A stretch of DNA of 64,000 nt from Sphingomonas telluris. Its GTDB lineage: Bacteria > Pseudomonadota > Alphaproteobacteria > Sphingomonadales > Sphingomonadaceae. Position numbers and translations under genes: made by a program. Below, piece by piece: positions 8,457 to 18,150 of this stretch. Position 1 is the stretch's first letter. Each line of letters starts with the position of its first letter. Location of the stretch: positions 137,501 to 201,500 of the forward strand of contig NZ_JAKZHW010000002.1 in the NCBI RefSeq assembly GCF_022568775.1, written 5' to 3'. The notes beneath the pieces are model-generated. The model was not told the origin of the DNA, made no database searches, and saw only the letters and a program-made list of their open reading frames with translations.

Positions 8457-9470
8457 TTAGAAGAGCGTCGTGAGGCAATAGAAGAGTGCAGCGACGGCTG
8501 CCGAAGCGGGAATCGTGATAAGCCAGGCGATCATAACGTTTTGCGCGACCTGCCAGCGAACCGCCGATGCGCGTCGCGCCGCGCCTGCACCGATGATGCA
8601 GCCGGTTATCGTGTGCGTGGTCGAAACGGGAATGCCGAGCAACGATGCGGCGAACAGCATGACCGTGCCGCCCGTCGAGGCACTGAAGCCTTGGTGCTGC
8701 GAAAGCTTGGTGATTCGCGTGCCCATCGTCTCGATGATCCGCCAGCCGCCTGATAGAGTGCCGAGCCCCATCGCGATGTAGCAGCCGAGCGCAACCCAGT
8801 GCGGCACGTGGAAGTCGCCGTGCAGGTGCCCGGTCGAGTAGAGAAGCACCGCGATGATACCCATCGTCTTCTGCGCGTCGTTCAGCCCGTGTCCGATCGA
8901 ATAGGTCGCCGAGGAAACCAAATGGAGCGCCCGGAAGCTTCGCTCTGCTCCCGCGGCAGTCGCCCTCACGCCCATCCAGCTGGTGACGAGCATGATCAGC
9001 ATCGACAGCATCATTCCCAGCGTCGGTGAAAGCACGATGGCGATCAGCGTCTTGCTGAGGCCGGACCATTGCACCCCCGTAAGGCCTGCGTGGGCAACGC
9101 CGGCGCCGATGATGCCGCCGACCAACGCGTGGCTCGACGAGGACGGGATGCCTTTCAGCCAGGTCACGACGTTCCAGAACATTGCGCCGACGAGCGCCCC
9201 GAACACGACCGCGGGGGTGACCAGATCCTTGTCGATCAGCCCCTTCCCGATCGTGTCTGCGACCTTGTGAAGCTCGGGGATCGCAAGAGCGAGAAAGTAG
9301 GCCGCAAAGTTGAAAAAGGCGGCGAAAGCGACCGCCGTGACCGGCTTCAACAACCGCGTCGCCACCACGGTCGCGATCGCGTTCGCCGCGTCGTGCAAAC
9401 CGTTCAGGAAATCGAACGCAAAAGCGATCACGATCAGGCCGACCAGCAGCGGAAAGGCGATTTCGTGCAT
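8457..9470 (-). CDS. pit: Low-affinity inorganic phosphate transporter Pit
   Basis: Inner-membrane phosphate permease of the PiT family, 337 aa. The PiT signature appears twice in inverted halves: FDFLNGLHDAANAIATVVATR near residues 19-40, with the GSSHALVGG-like SSSHALVGGIIGAG at about 112-125, and SIGHGLNDAQKTMGII near 195 with STTHTITGCIIGAG at about 282-295. Around ten hydrophobic helices are seen. It follows the DUF47 gene by 10 nt and shares that gene's Pho-box promoter. Placing a low-affinity transporter under a Pho box is unlike E. coli pitA but known for pit-DUF47 pairs in other bacteria. Confidence 0.93.
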   Translation of the reverse strand: MHEIAFPLLVGLIVIAFAFDFLNGLHDAANAIATVVATRLLKPVTAVAFAAFFNFAAYFLALAIPELHKVADTIGKGLIDKDLVTPAVVFGALVGAMFWNVVTWLKGIPSSSSHALVGGIIGAGVAHAGLTGVQWSGLSKTLIAIVLSPTLGMMLSMLIMLVTSWMGVRATAAGAERSFRALHLVSSATYSIGHGLNDAQKTMGIIAVLLYSTGHLHGDFHVPHWVALGCYIAMGLGTLSGGWRIIETMGTRITKLSQHQGFSASTGGTVMLFAASLLGIPVSTTHTITGCIIGAGAARRASAVRWQVAQNVMIAWLITIPASAAVAALFYCLTTLF

Positions 9471-9480
9471 CCCGATCCGC

Positions 9481-10125
9481 CTATGCGTGGTCGATCACGA
9501 TGCCATCGATCTGGTTGGCCACATCCTCGAATGCGTCCGTCACCCTTTCAAGGTGCCTCAGGATTTCGCGCGTCACCGCGAACTGCAGCGAGTCCTGCTT
9601 GGCGATCTCGCGAAACGAGCGCTTCAGGCCCGCGGCATGAATGTCGTCCGCGCGGCCCTCGAGGCGAACCAGCCGCTCGGTCAGCTTGTGAAGCTCGGCG
9701 CCGTTCTTGCTGACGTTGCGAAGAAGGGGGATGGCTTCGTTGGTGACGCGCGCAGCCTCAGAGATGATCGTCACTATGTCCTTCATCTCCGGCCGGAGCT
9801 GCTGCACCTCATACAGGTCGATCGCACGGGCGGCGGCAAGCATCTCGTCGATGGCATCGTCCATCGCGCCGATCAGCGCAGTGATGGCGCCACGGTCGAA
9901 GGGCGTCAGGAAGGTCTTGCGCACCGATGTGAGCACGTCGCGGATGACGTCGTCGGCGACATGCTCGCGATCCTGGATCGTCTTGAGGCACTTTTCGGTC
10001 GATCCGCCATCGTCGGCGAGTTGCTTCAGCGCTTCGGCCGCGGCGACGAGCATGGCTGCGTGCGCTTCGAACATGCCGAAGAAGTCGCCCTTCTGGGGCA
10101 ACAGCCGCTGAAACCAAGCAAACAT
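9481..10125 (-). CDS. DUF47 (PhoU-like) Pit accessory protein
   Basis: Cytoplasmic all-helical protein of the DUF47/YkaA family, 214 aa, structurally related to PhoU and typically encoded beside pit, whose activity it is thought to modulate. It opens with the family start MFAWFQRLLPQKGDFFGMFEAHA and contains EHVADDVIRDVLTSVRKTFLTPFDRGAI, with acidic metal-binding positions, near residues 50-78. A second acidic segment, RVTDAFEDVANQID, is near the C-terminus. It is the first gene of a two-gene operon with pit and has a Pho box 62 nt upstream. Confidence 0.9.
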   Translation of the reverse strand: MFAWFQRLLPQKGDFFGMFEAHAAMLVAAAEALKQLADDGGSTEKCLKTIQDREHVADDVIRDVLTSVRKTFLTPFDRGAITALIGAMDDAIDEMLAAARAIDLYEVQQLRPEMKDIVTIISEAARVTNEAIPLLRNVSKNGAELHKLTERLVRLEGRADDIHAAGLKRSFREIAKQDSLQFAVTREILRHLERVTDAFEDVANQIDGIVIDHA

Positions 10126-10186
10126 GAAAATACCCCTGAGAACCGCAGCGCTTGCGTGGTGGGACGGTTAGCCGGTCGGCTTCTCT

Positions 10187-10204
10187 ATGACAATCTCATG
10201 ACAA
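10187..10204 (-). promoter_or_regulatory. Pho box for DUF47-pit, overlapping the phoR stop
   Basis: Two identical half-sites TTGTCAT (10198-10204 and 10187-10193, minus strand) are separated by GAGA, an exact 11-bp direct repeat close to the PhoB consensus. The stop codon of phoR (10196-10198) lies inside the site, so PhoB bound here would sit at the 3' end of the phoR reading frame. The -10 is not obvious; GGCTAA at 10168-10173 is a weak candidate. Confidence 0.72.
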
Positions 10205-11227
10205 TGAGCCGGCCGCGACCGGAAGCAGGACGTGCACGGTCGTGCCTTTCCCGACCTGACTCTCGATGGTGAAGCGGCCCCGGTGCCGTTCGACGATATG
10301 CTTCACGATGGAAAGGCCCAGGCCGGTCCCGCCGAGTGAGCGGCTGCGGCTCGTGTCTACGCGATAGAATCGCTCGGTCAGGCGATGGAGATGCTCGGAG
10401 GCGATTCCCTCGCCGCGATCCGCGACCGTCATATGGACCATCGCATCTTCCAGCGTGGCGGAAATCGTTACGGGCGTGCCCGGTTCGCCATAGCGGAGCG
10501 CGTTGGTGATCAGATTGTCGATGACCTGGAGGATCTGCACGCTGTCGGCGGCAATCGGCGGCAAATCCGCTTCGATCTCTCTGACCAGCTGAGATCCACG
10601 CTCCTCCCCCATGCGCCGGGCGCTTTCGACAGAGATGTCGATCAGCTGTTCGAGGTCGACCGCGTCGGTTGGCGTTGTGAACTTCTCCGCTTCGATACGC
10701 GACAAGGAGATCAAGTCCTCGACGACGCGCTGCATCCGCTGCGCTTCCTCATGGACGATCGACAGGAACCGGTCGCGCGTGTCGCCGTCGATCTCCCCCG
10801 AACGCTCGCGCAGCGTCTCGGCATAGCCGATGAGGGTGGAAAGGGGGGTGCGCAGCTCGTGGCTGGCGTTCGCGACGAAATCGACGCGCATTTGCTCGGC
10901 TGCGCGGGCTTCGCTGCGGTCGATGAGACGAACCATAAGGGCGCCGTCACCCAATGGGGCGATGCGGACAAGCCACTGGCGGCGCGACCCGCCGAAGCCC
11001 GCGGCTTCGACTTCTTCCGGGCCCGCAACTCCGCCGCGTACGAGGCGCTCGATCACCGCCGGATGCGGGAGCACCTGACGGACGTCGACGCCTTCGATCG
11101 CGACGCCGAGCAGGTTGCGCGCTGCGGCATTACTCATCGCTACGGTCGCGCCGCGAACGATGATCGCGGCCTCCGTGAGACCTTCGATGAGCCTTCGGCT
11201 CTTGTCCCTGTTAAGCGTGAATATCAC
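10196..11227 (-). CDS. phoR: Phosphate regulon sensor kinase PhoR, apparently without membrane segments
   Basis: Histidine kinase, 343 aa, for PhoB. A PAS-like domain covers about 10-105 (RRLIEGLTEAAIIVRG then MSNAAARNLLG). The HisKA domain holds phosphoacceptor H123 in ASHELRTPLSTL; the ATPase domain has N-box VIDNLITNALRYG, G1 DRGEGI and G2 GGTGLGLSIVKH. No hydrophobic stretch long enough to span a membrane is visible, whereas E. coli PhoR has N-terminal helices; sensing would then rely on PhoU/Pst contact. The start is GTG at 11227, overlapping the stop of the DUF4167 gene (GTGA), so translation is probably coupled to that gene. Confidence 0.88.
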   Translation of the reverse strand: MIFTLNRDKSRRLIEGLTEAAIIVRGATVAMSNAAARNLLGVAIEGVDVRQVLPHPAVIERLVRGGVAGPEEVEAAGFGGSRRQWLVRIAPLGDGALMVRLIDRSEARAAEQMRVDFVANASHELRTPLSTLIGYAETLRERSGEIDGDTRDRFLSIVHEEAQRMQRVVEDLISLSRIEAEKFTTPTDAVDLEQLIDISVESARRMGEERGSQLVREIEADLPPIAADSVQILQVIDNLITNALRYGEPGTPVTISATLEDAMVHMTVADRGEGIASEHLHRLTERFYRVDTSRSRSLGGTGLGLSIVKHIVERHRGRFTIESQVGKGTTVHVLLPVAAGSLS

Positions 11228-11877
11228 GCAGCCGGAGCGATCTCGCTTTCGCCTTCGTCAGTCCGCGGCCTGCGCGCACGGCGCCGGGGTCGAGGAGTTT
11301 CCTCGGCAACTGCGTCGTCTGAACTCTCCTCGCGGCCGATCGCCGGAGGAAGGACGTCCATGGCAATGCGCTCGTCGGCGCCATTCGTGCGCTGCACGCC
11401 GTTGCGGTCCTCGTCCTCGTCGCGATTGCGATCGGAACGGGAATAGCGGTTCTCGCGATCGCCGCGATCTCCCCGGTCGTTGCGTGGACGGCGCTCACGA
11501 CGTTCGGAACGCTCGTAGCGCTGCTCGCCTTCGCCGGATTCGGCGGCGGCTCCCTCGCCGACGGCCTCGAGGACATCCTCGTCACCGTCATCGTCGTCCA
11601 TATCGTCGTCGCGCTGGCGGCGCTGATCATCGAAACGGGCGCGATTTTCGCTGAGAACGCGGAAATAGTGGTCCGCGAACTGGAGGTAATACTCGCTCTG
11701 GACACGGTCGCCCGCGAGCTGCGCGTCACGCGCCATGCTCTTGTACTTTTCGAGCAGCTGCGCAGCGTTGCCCCGCTGCCGGTTATCCTGGCGGTTCCCG
11801 CCGGGCTGTCCGCCGACGTTCTGTCCCCGCTGTCCCCCACGCCCGCGTCTGCGGCCGCCCTGTCGATTGTTGATCAA
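11224..11877 (-). CDS. DUF4167 domain protein, Arg/Asp-rich tail
   Basis: Protein of unknown function, 217 aa, with the alphaproteobacterial DUF4167 N-terminal domain (about 1-80): MINNRQGGRRRGRGGQR, then the helical core LLEKYKSMARDAQLAGDRVQSEYY with QFADHYFRVL. The rest is low complexity: an acidic run near 90-105 and long Arg/Asp/Glu stretches to the C-terminus, suggesting disorder and possibly nucleic-acid contact. It starts with TTG at 11877, seven nt after GGAAG. The 230-bp gap upstream (11878-12107) holds its promoter region and a 10-bp palindrome CTACGCGTAG at 11929-11938. It is directly coupled to phoR by a 4-nt overlap. Confidence 0.85.
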   Translation of the reverse strand: MINNRQGGRRRGRGGQRGQNVGGQPGGNRQDNRQRGNAAQLLEKYKSMARDAQLAGDRVQSEYYLQFADHYFRVLSENRARFDDQRRQRDDDMDDDDGDEDVLEAVGEGAAAESGEGEQRYERSERRERRPRNDRGDRGDRENRYSRSDRNRDEDEDRNGVQRTNGADERIAMDVLPPAIGREESSDDAVAEETPRPRRRARRPRTDEGESEIAPAA

Positions 11878-12107
11878 ATCACTACTTCCTTAACCAGAAG
11901 CTTTCCCTTTCGCCCTCAAGCGGCCGGCCTACGCGTAGCCACGCGGCGGCCTGACCCTTTCGTTCCGGACTGTGCCTCGAAAGACACCTTAGAACGGCCG
12001 ATTGCGTCGGGGGTGGAGCGGGTTCTGCTCAGCTTCTCTCAAGGGAGCGAGCCCGGTCCTGACACCAGATGTAATGAGCCCGGGCCGGAATTCCAAGCGG
12101 TTTTCTA

Positions 12108-12935
12108 TTACATCCAGGTTAAAAGTAGCGCTCGGTCGCGTCCGGCGAGGTCCTGTGCCGTCTCCGCAAGGAGGCCGTCACGGGCTAGGAGGGCGGTCAC
12201 TGCCTCGGCCTGATCGTACCCGATCTCGACGGCTGCGAGGCCGCCTTCATTGAGCAGCCGAGGCAGTTCGGGAGCCAGCTCGCGATAGGCGTCGAGCCCC
12301 TCCTTCCCCGCGAAAAGCGCCTCGTCGGGCTCAAATTCGCGCACGCCGGGCCCGAGATCCGCATCTTCCGCCACATAGGGCGGATTGCAGAGGAGCAGGT
12401 CGAACCGCTCCCTAATCCCCTCCGCCCAATTGCCGACCTTGAGCTTCGCCCGCTCTTCCAGTCCGAGACGGCGGGCATTGGACGCTGCATAGGACAGGGC
12501 ACGCCGCGAAACGTCCACGCCGATGCCGGTTGCCTCGGGCCAAAGGTCGAGCGCGGCAAGCAGCAGCGTCCCTGGTCCCGTCCCGAGGTCGAGGACACGC
12601 CTGGGCCCGTCGGTTCCCTCGAAATGCTCGATGGCCGAGGCGATCAGAACTTCGCTGTCCGGGCGCGGGATCAGCACTCCGGGCCCCACATGAAGCTCGA
12701 TGTTCCAGAAGGCGCGGCGGCCCGTGATGTAGGCGACCGGTTCGCCCGCCGTTCGCCGCTCTACCATGCCGAAGAACCGCTCCGGGGCGTCACCAGCCGG
12801 GGGCGATAGGATCAGCTTGTCACGATCGATATGCAGCGCCTCGGCCATCAACAGCTCGGCATCGAGGCGGGGCGTGTCGCTGACGCGGCCGATCTCGTTC
12901 GTCGCGCGCGAAAGGGCTCGCGGGATCGTGGTCAC
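12108..12935 (-). CDS. prmC: Release-factor glutamine methyltransferase PrmC
   Basis: S-adenosylmethionine-dependent N5-methyltransferase, 275 aa, that methylates the GGQ glutamine of release factors RF1 and RF2. The N-terminal helical domain (about 1-85) precedes SAM motif I VLDLGTGPG (114-122) and the catalytic NPPY (184-187). It begins with GTG at 12935, 33 nt after prfA, its substrate's gene, which is the usual pairing. The ribosome binding site lies in the 3' arm of a perfect hairpin at 12942-12963. Confidence 0.94.
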   Translation of the reverse strand: MTTIPRALSRATNEIGRVSDTPRLDAELLMAEALHIDRDKLILSPPAGDAPERFFGMVERRTAGEPVAYITGRRAFWNIELHVGPGVLIPRPDSEVLIASAIEHFEGTDGPRRVLDLGTGPGTLLLAALDLWPEATGIGVDVSRRALSYAASNARRLGLEERAKLKVGNWAEGIRERFDLLLCNPPYVAEDADLGPGVREFEPDEALFAGKEGLDAYRELAPELPRLLNEGGLAAVEIGYDQAEAVTALLARDGLLAETAQDLAGRDRALLLTWM

Positions 12936-12941
12936 GGCCCG

Positions 12942-12963
12942 CCCCTCCCGCGATCGGGAGGGG
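12942..12963 (-). repeat. Perfect 9-bp hairpin in the prfA-prmC gap, over the prmC ribosome binding site
   Basis: CCCCTCCCG and CGGGAGGGG are perfect complements around a 4-nt loop. On the transcribed strand the second arm (GGGAGGGG) is the Shine-Dalgarno sequence, 6 nt or so before the prmC GTG. No T-run follows, so it is not an obvious terminator. Formation of the stem would hide the prmC ribosome binding site. Confidence 0.7.
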
Positions 12964-12968
12964 AAGAA

Positions 12969-14054
12969 CTAGGCATCTTCGAGCCCGGCGAGCCGTTCGG
13001 CCTCATCCTCGGCCACGAGGGCGTCAAGAAGGCCTCCGAGTGCCTCCCCCTCTAGGATTTCCGGTAGCTTGTGCAGCGTCAGGTTGATTCGGTGATCCGT
13101 CACCCGCCCCTGCGGGTAGTTGTACGTGCGGATGCGCTCCGACCGGTCGCCCGAGCCCACCATTGACTTGCGAGCGCCCGCGCGCTCGTTTGCCAGCCGC
13201 TCCCGCTCCATCTCGAACAGGCGTGTACGAAGCACCTTGAGAGCCTTGGCCTTATTCTTGTGCTGCGACTTTTCGTCCTGCTGGATGACGACCAGGCCGG
13301 TGGGTAGGTGGGTGATACGGACGGCGCTGTCCGTCGTGTTCACCGACTGGCCGCCCGGCCCGGATGAGCGATAAACGTCGATCCTGAGATCCTTGTCGTC
13401 GATCTGGACATCGACGTCCTCCGCCTCCGGAAGCACCGCGACGGTCGCCGCTGAAGTGTGGATGCGCCCGCCACTTTCCGTGGCCGGAACGCGCTGCACG
13501 CGGTGGACGCCGCTTTCGAACTTGAGCTTTGCGAACACGCCCGCGCCGCTGATCGAGGCGATCGCTTCCTTGTAGCCGCCCACGTCAGAGGCCGACGCCG
13601 AGATCAGCTCGAAACGCCAGCCCTGCAGTTCTGAAAAGCGCTGGTACATGCGGAGCAGGTCGCCCGCGAAAAGAGCCGCCTCGTCACCTCCGGTCCCGGC
13701 GCGAACCTCTAGCATCGCCGCGCGCTCGTCGGCGGCGTCGCGAGGAAGCAGCTGAACCGCCAGAGCGCGCTCGGCGTCCGGCAGCTTGTGGCGGATTTCC
13801 TCTGCCTCAAGCGCCGCCATTTCCTTCAGCTCGGCTTCGGCCGTGGGGTCGGCGACCATGCCGTTCAGCACTTCCAGCTCGGCGCGCAGGCGTCGCACTT
13901 CGCGCGCTGCAGCGGCCACGGGCTCGATCTGCGCATATTCCTTGGACAGGCGCACGAAATCGTCCGGCGCGAGATTGCCGGCCGCCATCGCGTCGGCGAG
14001 TTCCTGCTTCTTCGCCTCGATTGAGGCGATTCGTTCCGACGAGATCTGCGTCAC
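12969..14054 (-). CDS. prfA: Peptide chain release factor 1
   Basis: RF1, 361 aa, which terminates translation at UAA and UAG. The codon-recognition tripeptide PAT is at 190-192 ([14 protein letters not shown]) and the peptidyl-transferase motif GGQ at 234-236 ([17 protein letters not shown]). Length matches the family. The start is GTG at 14054, overlapping the hisS stop as GTGA; the alternative frame upstream is hisS. PrmC follows and would methylate the GGQ glutamine. Confidence 0.95.
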   Translation of the reverse strand: MTQISSERIASIEAKKQELADAMAAGNLAPDDFVRLSKEYAQIEPVAAAAREVRRLRAELEVLNGMVADPTAEAELKEMAALEAEEIRHKLPDAERALAVQLLPRDAADERAAMLEVRAGTGGDEAALFAGDLLRMYQRFSELQGWRFELISASASDVGGYKEAIASISGAGVFAKLKFESGVHRVQRVPATESGGRIHTSAATVAVLPEAEDVDVQIDDKDLRIDVYRSSGPGGQSVNTTDSAVRITHLPTGLVVIQQDEKSQHKNKAKALKVLRTRLFEMERERLANERAGARKSMVGSGDRSERIRTYNYPQGRVTDHRINLTLHKLPEILEGEALGGLLDALVAEDEAERLAGLEDA

Positions 14055-15289
14055 TTGCGCAGCAATCCAAAAACCGTGTCGATCATGACTGCGCGCTGCA
14101 CTCCGGTCTCAAGCTCTTTCACCTGCACCATGTCCTTGGCGAGTTCCTCATCGCCGAAGATCACTGCATATTTTGCGCCGGCTTCGCTCGCCTTGCTCAT
14201 GCGCTTCTTCATGTTCCCGCGGAAGGCCATGTCCGTCGACACGCCAATCGAGCGCAGTTCAGCCAGGATCGAAATGGCCCGCTTCTCAGCCGCCTCGCCG
14301 ACCGGGACGAGCACGGCGAACGGCCGCTCCGGCTCCGGCTTGTCGATCATCATTCCGAGGCGCTCGATGCCGGCCGCCCAACCGACTGCGGGCGTGTGCG
14401 GGCCACCGAGCGCCTCGATCAGACCGTCATAGCGGCCGCCCGCAAGCACCGTGCCTTGGGCGCCGAGCCGGTCCGTCACGAACTCGAACGCAGTGTGCCG
14501 GTAATAGTCGAGGCCGCGCACCAGCCTCGGGTTGCGGGTCCACTTGACGCCGGCCGCATCGAGGCCCTCGGTCACCTGAGCAAAGAACTCCGACGCCTCG
14601 GGCGTCAGGAATTCGTCGATCGCGGGGGCGGCGTCCGCGATCGGCCGCTCCTGCGGGTTCTTGGTATCCAGGATGCGAAGCGGATTCTTCTCCAGGCGAA
14701 CGAGACTGTCCTCCGACAGCGATTCGCGATGCGCCTGGAAGTGCTCGACCAGAGCATTGCGCCAGGCGTCGCGCGTCTCCGCATCCCCCAGCGTGTTGAG
14801 CTGAAGCGTCACACCCTCGGCGATCCCGAGCTCCTTCAAGAGCTGGTCGCCGAGCGACAGCAGTTCAACATCGGCAATCGCATCGGCCGAACCGATCACT
14901 TCGGCGTCGAGCTGGTGGAACTGCCGGAACCGTCCTTTCTGCGGCCGCTCGTAGCGGAAGGCCGGACCGTAGGTGGCGAGCTTGAGCGGAGCGAGCTGCT
15001 GCCATCCTTCGCTGAGATAGGCGCGGCAGATGCCCGCCGTGAACTCGGGGCGCAGCGTGATTGATTCTCCGCCGCGATCTTCGAACGTGTACATCTCCTT
15101 CGAGACGACATCGGTCGTTTCGCCGATCGAGCGGGCGAAGACCTCGGTATGCTCGATCACCGGGACTTCGACGCGCTTGAAGCCGAACAGGCGTCGCACG
15201 CGATTGAAGGCGGCGATCACCGCGTGGAAGCGGTCGACCTCTTCTCCGATCAGGCTCTGGGTCCCGCGAACGGGCTGCGGCGTCATCAT
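14051..15289 (-). CDS. hisS: Histidyl-tRNA synthetase
   Basis: Class II aminoacyl-tRNA synthetase, 412 aa from ATG 15289 ([13 protein letters not shown]). Class II motif 2 is seen as [23 protein letters not shown], and the histidine-specific segments are [15 protein letters not shown] and [15 protein letters not shown], with motif 3 [10 protein letters not shown]. The C-terminal anticodon-binding domain starts near residue 320 (FAVLVPVGE). The frame is open for 60 more codons upstream, but that part is basic, unlike the family and would overlap the M61 gene opposite. A second ATG one codon later is equally possible. It leads a run with prfA and prmC. Confidence 0.94.
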   Translation of the reverse strand: MMTPQPVRGTQSLIGEEVDRFHAVIAAFNRVRRLFGFKRVEVPVIEHTEVFARSIGETTDVVSKEMYTFEDRGGESITLRPEFTAGICRAYLSEGWQQLAPLKLATYGPAFRYERPQKGRFRQFHQLDAEVIGSADAIADVELLSLGDQLLKELGIAEGVTLQLNTLGDAETRDAWRNALVEHFQAHRESLSEDSLVRLEKNPLRILDTKNPQERPIADAAPAIDEFLTPEASEFFAQVTEGLDAAGVKWTRNPRLVRGLDYYRHTAFEFVTDRLGAQGTVLAGGRYDGLIEALGGPHTPAVGWAAGIERLGMMIDKPEPERPFAVLVPVGEAAEKRAISILAELRSIGVSTDMAFRGNMKKRMSKASEAGAKYAVIFGDEELAKDMVQVKELETGVQRAVMIDTVFGLLRK

Positions 15290-15405
15290 GCGGGGCGCAT
15301 GGCAAAATCCGCACGCAAAGGGAAGGAAGCGGCGGAACTCTCCTTCTGGACATGGCGCCGGTCGCGTTGCAATCCGCGACCCGCCGCCGTTCAGGAGATT
15401 CGTGT

Positions 15406-17331
15406 ATGCGCGCCGTCGCGCTCGTTTGCTTCGCCCTTGCCTCTGCCGCCTCCGCTCAGACAATCCCATCGCTCAACAGCCAGCCGCCAGCGCCGACCGA
15501 CAAGACGGCGCCCATCCCGGCGGCGCGCGACGTACCGTTTCCGGGAACGCTGCAGCTGACGGTCGATGCAACGGACGTAACGCGGGGCATCTTCCGCATT
15601 CGCGAGCGCGTACCGGTCACGGCCGCAGGCGATCTCGTCCTTCTCTATCCAAAATGGATCCCGGGCGGTCACACGCCCCGCGGCGACATTGCGAAGGTCG
15701 CCGGCTTCAAGTTCAGCGCGAACGGCCAGCCGCTCGAATGGAAGCGCGACACGATCGATGTGGCGGCCTTTCACGTCAACGTTCCGGCTGGCGTTACTGT
15801 CGTCGACGTCGAGTTCCAGTACCTCACGCCGACTGCGGCCAATCAGGGCCGCATCGTAGCGACGCCGGACCTCGCCAGCATTCAGTGGATTTCAAACTCG
15901 CTCTATCCGGCGGGCTATTACGTCCGGCAGATCCCGGTGCAGGCGAGCGTCATTGTTCCGACCGGCTGGAAGGTCGCAACCGCGCTTCGGCCGAGCGCCC
16001 AGTTGGGCAACCGCATCGACTATCCGGTGACGAACTATGAAATCCTGCTCGACTCCCCGTTGATTGCTGGCGCGCACTACCGGCAGATTCCGCTGAGCGA
16101 CGACGTCTTTCTTGACGTTGTCGCCGATACGGAAGCCGAGCTCGCGGCAAAGCCGGAGCAGATCGCCGCTCACAAGCGCCTCGTCGAACAGGCGATCAAG
16201 CTATTCGGCGCCGAGCATTACGACCATTACAACTTCCTGCTCACCATCTCCGATTATCTCGGAGGCATCGGCCTTGAGCATCACCGCAGCTCGGAAGACG
16301 GCGTCAATCGCGGCTATTTCACGGACTGGGAGAACAAGCTCGGCGACCGCGACCTGCTGCCGCACGAATATGTGCACAGCTGGAACGGCAAGTATCGCCG
16401 CGGCGCGGACCTGTGGACGCCCGACTATCGCACGCCCATGCAGGACTCACTGCTGTGGGTGTACGAGGGACAGACGCAGTTCTGGGGCTATGTCCTCGCT
16501 GCACGCTCCGGCATGCTGTCGAAGGAGGATACCCTCGGCGCGCTGGCGTCGACGGCGGCCTATTACGGCTATGTGACGCCCGGCCGGTCCTGGCGGCCGC
16601 TGGTGGACACGACCAACGACCCGATCATCTCCAGCCGGGCACCGCAGGCCTGGCGCAGCTGGCAGCGAGCGGAGGACTATTACAGCGAGGGCCTGCTCGT
16701 CTGGACCGACGTCGACCGGATCCTGCGGCAGCAGTCGGGTGGCAAGAAGAGCATCGACGACTTCGCTCGCGCCTTCTTCGGCATGCGCAATCGCGACTAT
16801 GGCGAGCTGACCTACACCTTCGAAGATGTCGTGCGGACGCTGAACGCGGTCCAGCCCTACGGCTGGGACGGCTACCTGCAGAAGCGCGTCCTCGACGTGG
16901 CCGCCCAGCCGCCGCTCGAGGGCCTCACGATGGGCGGCTACAAGCTGATCTTCGCCGACGAACCCACTGCCTGGATCAAGTCCGCGCAGAAGGATGGCAA
17001 GAACAACGACCTCAGCTACTCAGGCGGCTTCGTCGTCGGCAACGACGGCAAGATCGCCTCCGTCGTGTGGGACAGCGCGGCCTTCAACGCCGGCATGACA
17101 GTCGGCTCGGAGCTTCTCGCCGTGAACGGCCGCAAGTTCGATGGCGACGGACTCACGGCAGCGATCAAAGCGGCGAAGACTTCGAAGCAGCCGGTGAAGC
17201 TGCTGCTGAAGAGCGGCGAGGTCTACCGGACCGTCGACCTCGATTGGCACGGCGGTCTCCGTTACCCGCGCCTTGAAAAGATCGGGAAGGCTCCTCGCAC
17301 GCTCGACGCTTTGCTGGCGCCGCGAAAGTAA
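15406..17331 (+). CDS. M61-family metallopeptidase with PDZ domain, exported
   Basis: Zinc aminopeptidase of the M61 (glycyl aminopeptidase) family, 641 aa. Residues 1-17 are a signal peptide (ASAASA). A beta-rich N-terminal domain (about 35-200) leads to the catalytic domain with zinc motif HEYVH (residues 320-324) and a downstream glutamate in [17 protein letters not shown]-like domain near 540-625 contains [26 protein letters not shown]. The start at ATG 15406 has AGGAG nine nt upstream; an in-frame ATG 54 nt earlier lacks that and spoils the signal peptide. It ends 4 nt before the convergent aquaporin gene. The substrate is not inferable. Confidence 0.9.
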   Translation: MRAVALVCFALASAASAQTIPSLNSQPPAPTDKTAPIPAARDVPFPGTLQLTVDATDVTRGIFRIRERVPVTAAGDLVLLYPKWIPGGHTPRGDIAKVAGFKFSANGQPLEWKRDTIDVAAFHVNVPAGVTVVDVEFQYLTPTAANQGRIVATPDLASIQWISNSLYPAGYYVRQIPVQASVIVPTGWKVATALRPSAQLGNRIDYPVTNYEILLDSPLIAGAHYRQIPLSDDVFLDVVADTEAELAAKPEQIAAHKRLVEQAIKLFGAEHYDHYNFLLTISDYLGGIGLEHHRSSEDGVNRGYFTDWENKLGDRDLLPHEYVHSWNGKYRRGADLWTPDYRTPMQDSLLWVYEGQTQFWGYVLAARSGMLSKEDTLGALASTAAYYGYVTPGRSWRPLVDTTNDPIISSRAPQAWRSWQRAEDYYSEGLLVWTDVDRILRQQSGGKKSIDDFARAFFGMRNRDYGELTYTFEDVVRTLNAVQPYGWDGYLQKRVLDVAAQPPLEGLTMGGYKLIFADEPTAWIKSAQKDGKNNDLSYSGGFVVGNDGKIASVVWDSAAFNAGMTVGSELLAVNGRKFDGDGLTAAIKAAKTSKQPVKLLLKSGEVYRTVDLDWHGGLRYPRLEKIGKAPRTLDALLAPRK

Positions 17332-17335
17332 GAGG

Positions 17336-18070
17336 TCAGGCGGTCGCCTTGCGGCCCTCGATGTCCGGCTCGGCGGCTGCGGCCTCGGGCGACAGCGTCT
17401 TGTAGACGATCCCGCCGAGCACTCCGCCGACGATCGGCGCGAGCCAGAAGATCCAGAGCTGCTGAAGCGCGAGTCCGCCGACGACGATCGCAGGACCGGT
17501 GCTGCGCGCTGGGTTCACGGACGTGTTCGTCACCGGGATCGAGATCAGGTGGATGAGCGTGAGACCGAGGCCGATGGCGATCGGAGCGAAGCCGGCCGGT
17601 GCACGGCTATGTGTCGAGCCCATGATGATCATCAGGAACATGGCAGTCATGACGATCTCCGTCACAACGCCCGCGCCCATCGAATAGCCGCCTGGCGAGA
17701 GATCTCCGACGCCGTTCACCGCGAGCCCGTTGGGCGTTAGCGCATATCCCGGCTGTCCGCTCGCGATGAAATAGAGGACGTAAGCAGCGACGATCGCCCC
17801 GACGACCTGCGCAGCGATGTAGGTCGGAATTTCCCGCGCAGGGAAGCGCCCGCCCGCCCAAAGCCCGACCGTCACGGCGGGATTAAGGTGGCAGCCCGAT
17901 ACGTGCCCGATGGAATAAGCCATGGTGAGGACGGTCAGTCCGAACGCCAGAGCCACCCCTAGAAGACCGATGCCGACGTCCGGGAAGGCGGCACTCAGGA
18001 CCGCGCTGCCGCAACCTCCAAGGACCAGCCAGAATGTTCCGATGAACTCCGCGAGCGCCTTCTTGCCCAT
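17336..18070 (-). CDS. aqpZ: Aquaporin Z-type water channel
   Basis: Major intrinsic protein, 244 aa, forming a water channel in the inner membrane. Both NPA boxes are intact: [12 protein letters not shown] (near residue 63) and [12 protein letters not shown] (near 185), the second followed by the selectivity-filter arginine. Six hydrophobic helices and the N-terminal [19 protein letters not shown] are typical of AqpZ. I start at ATG 18070 because GGAGG lies 5 nt upstream; a GTG four codons earlier is within that ribosome binding site. The C-terminal tail is charged. Confidence 0.94.
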   Translation of the reverse strand: MGKKALAEFIGTFWLVLGGCGSAVLSAAFPDVGIGLLGVALAFGLTVLTMAYSIGHVSGCHLNPAVTVGLWAGGRFPAREIPTYIAAQVVGAIVAAYVLYFIASGQPGYALTPNGLAVNGVGDLSPGGYSMGAGVVTEIVMTAMFLMIIMGSTHSRAPAGFAPIAIGLGLTLIHLISIPVTNTSVNPARSTGPAIVVGGLALQQLWIFWLAPIVGGVLGGIVYKTLSPEAAAAEPDIEGRKATA

Positions 18071-18150
18071 CACTGCCTCCACTCAAGGAACGTGATTGAT
18101 TGCGGCAGCAACTTTTGACTCGCTATCCGAGGAAACCCGGACGGAAACCG

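Noticed and set aside
11929..11938. Palindrome CTACGCGTAG upstream of DUF4167
   Set aside because: Only 10 bp, GC-rich and not at an obvious promoter; expected by chance at this density.
15290..15469. N-terminal extension of hisS by 60 codons
   Set aside because: The added sequence is basic, unlike histidyl-tRNA synthetases, and would overlap the start of the M61 gene on the other strand.
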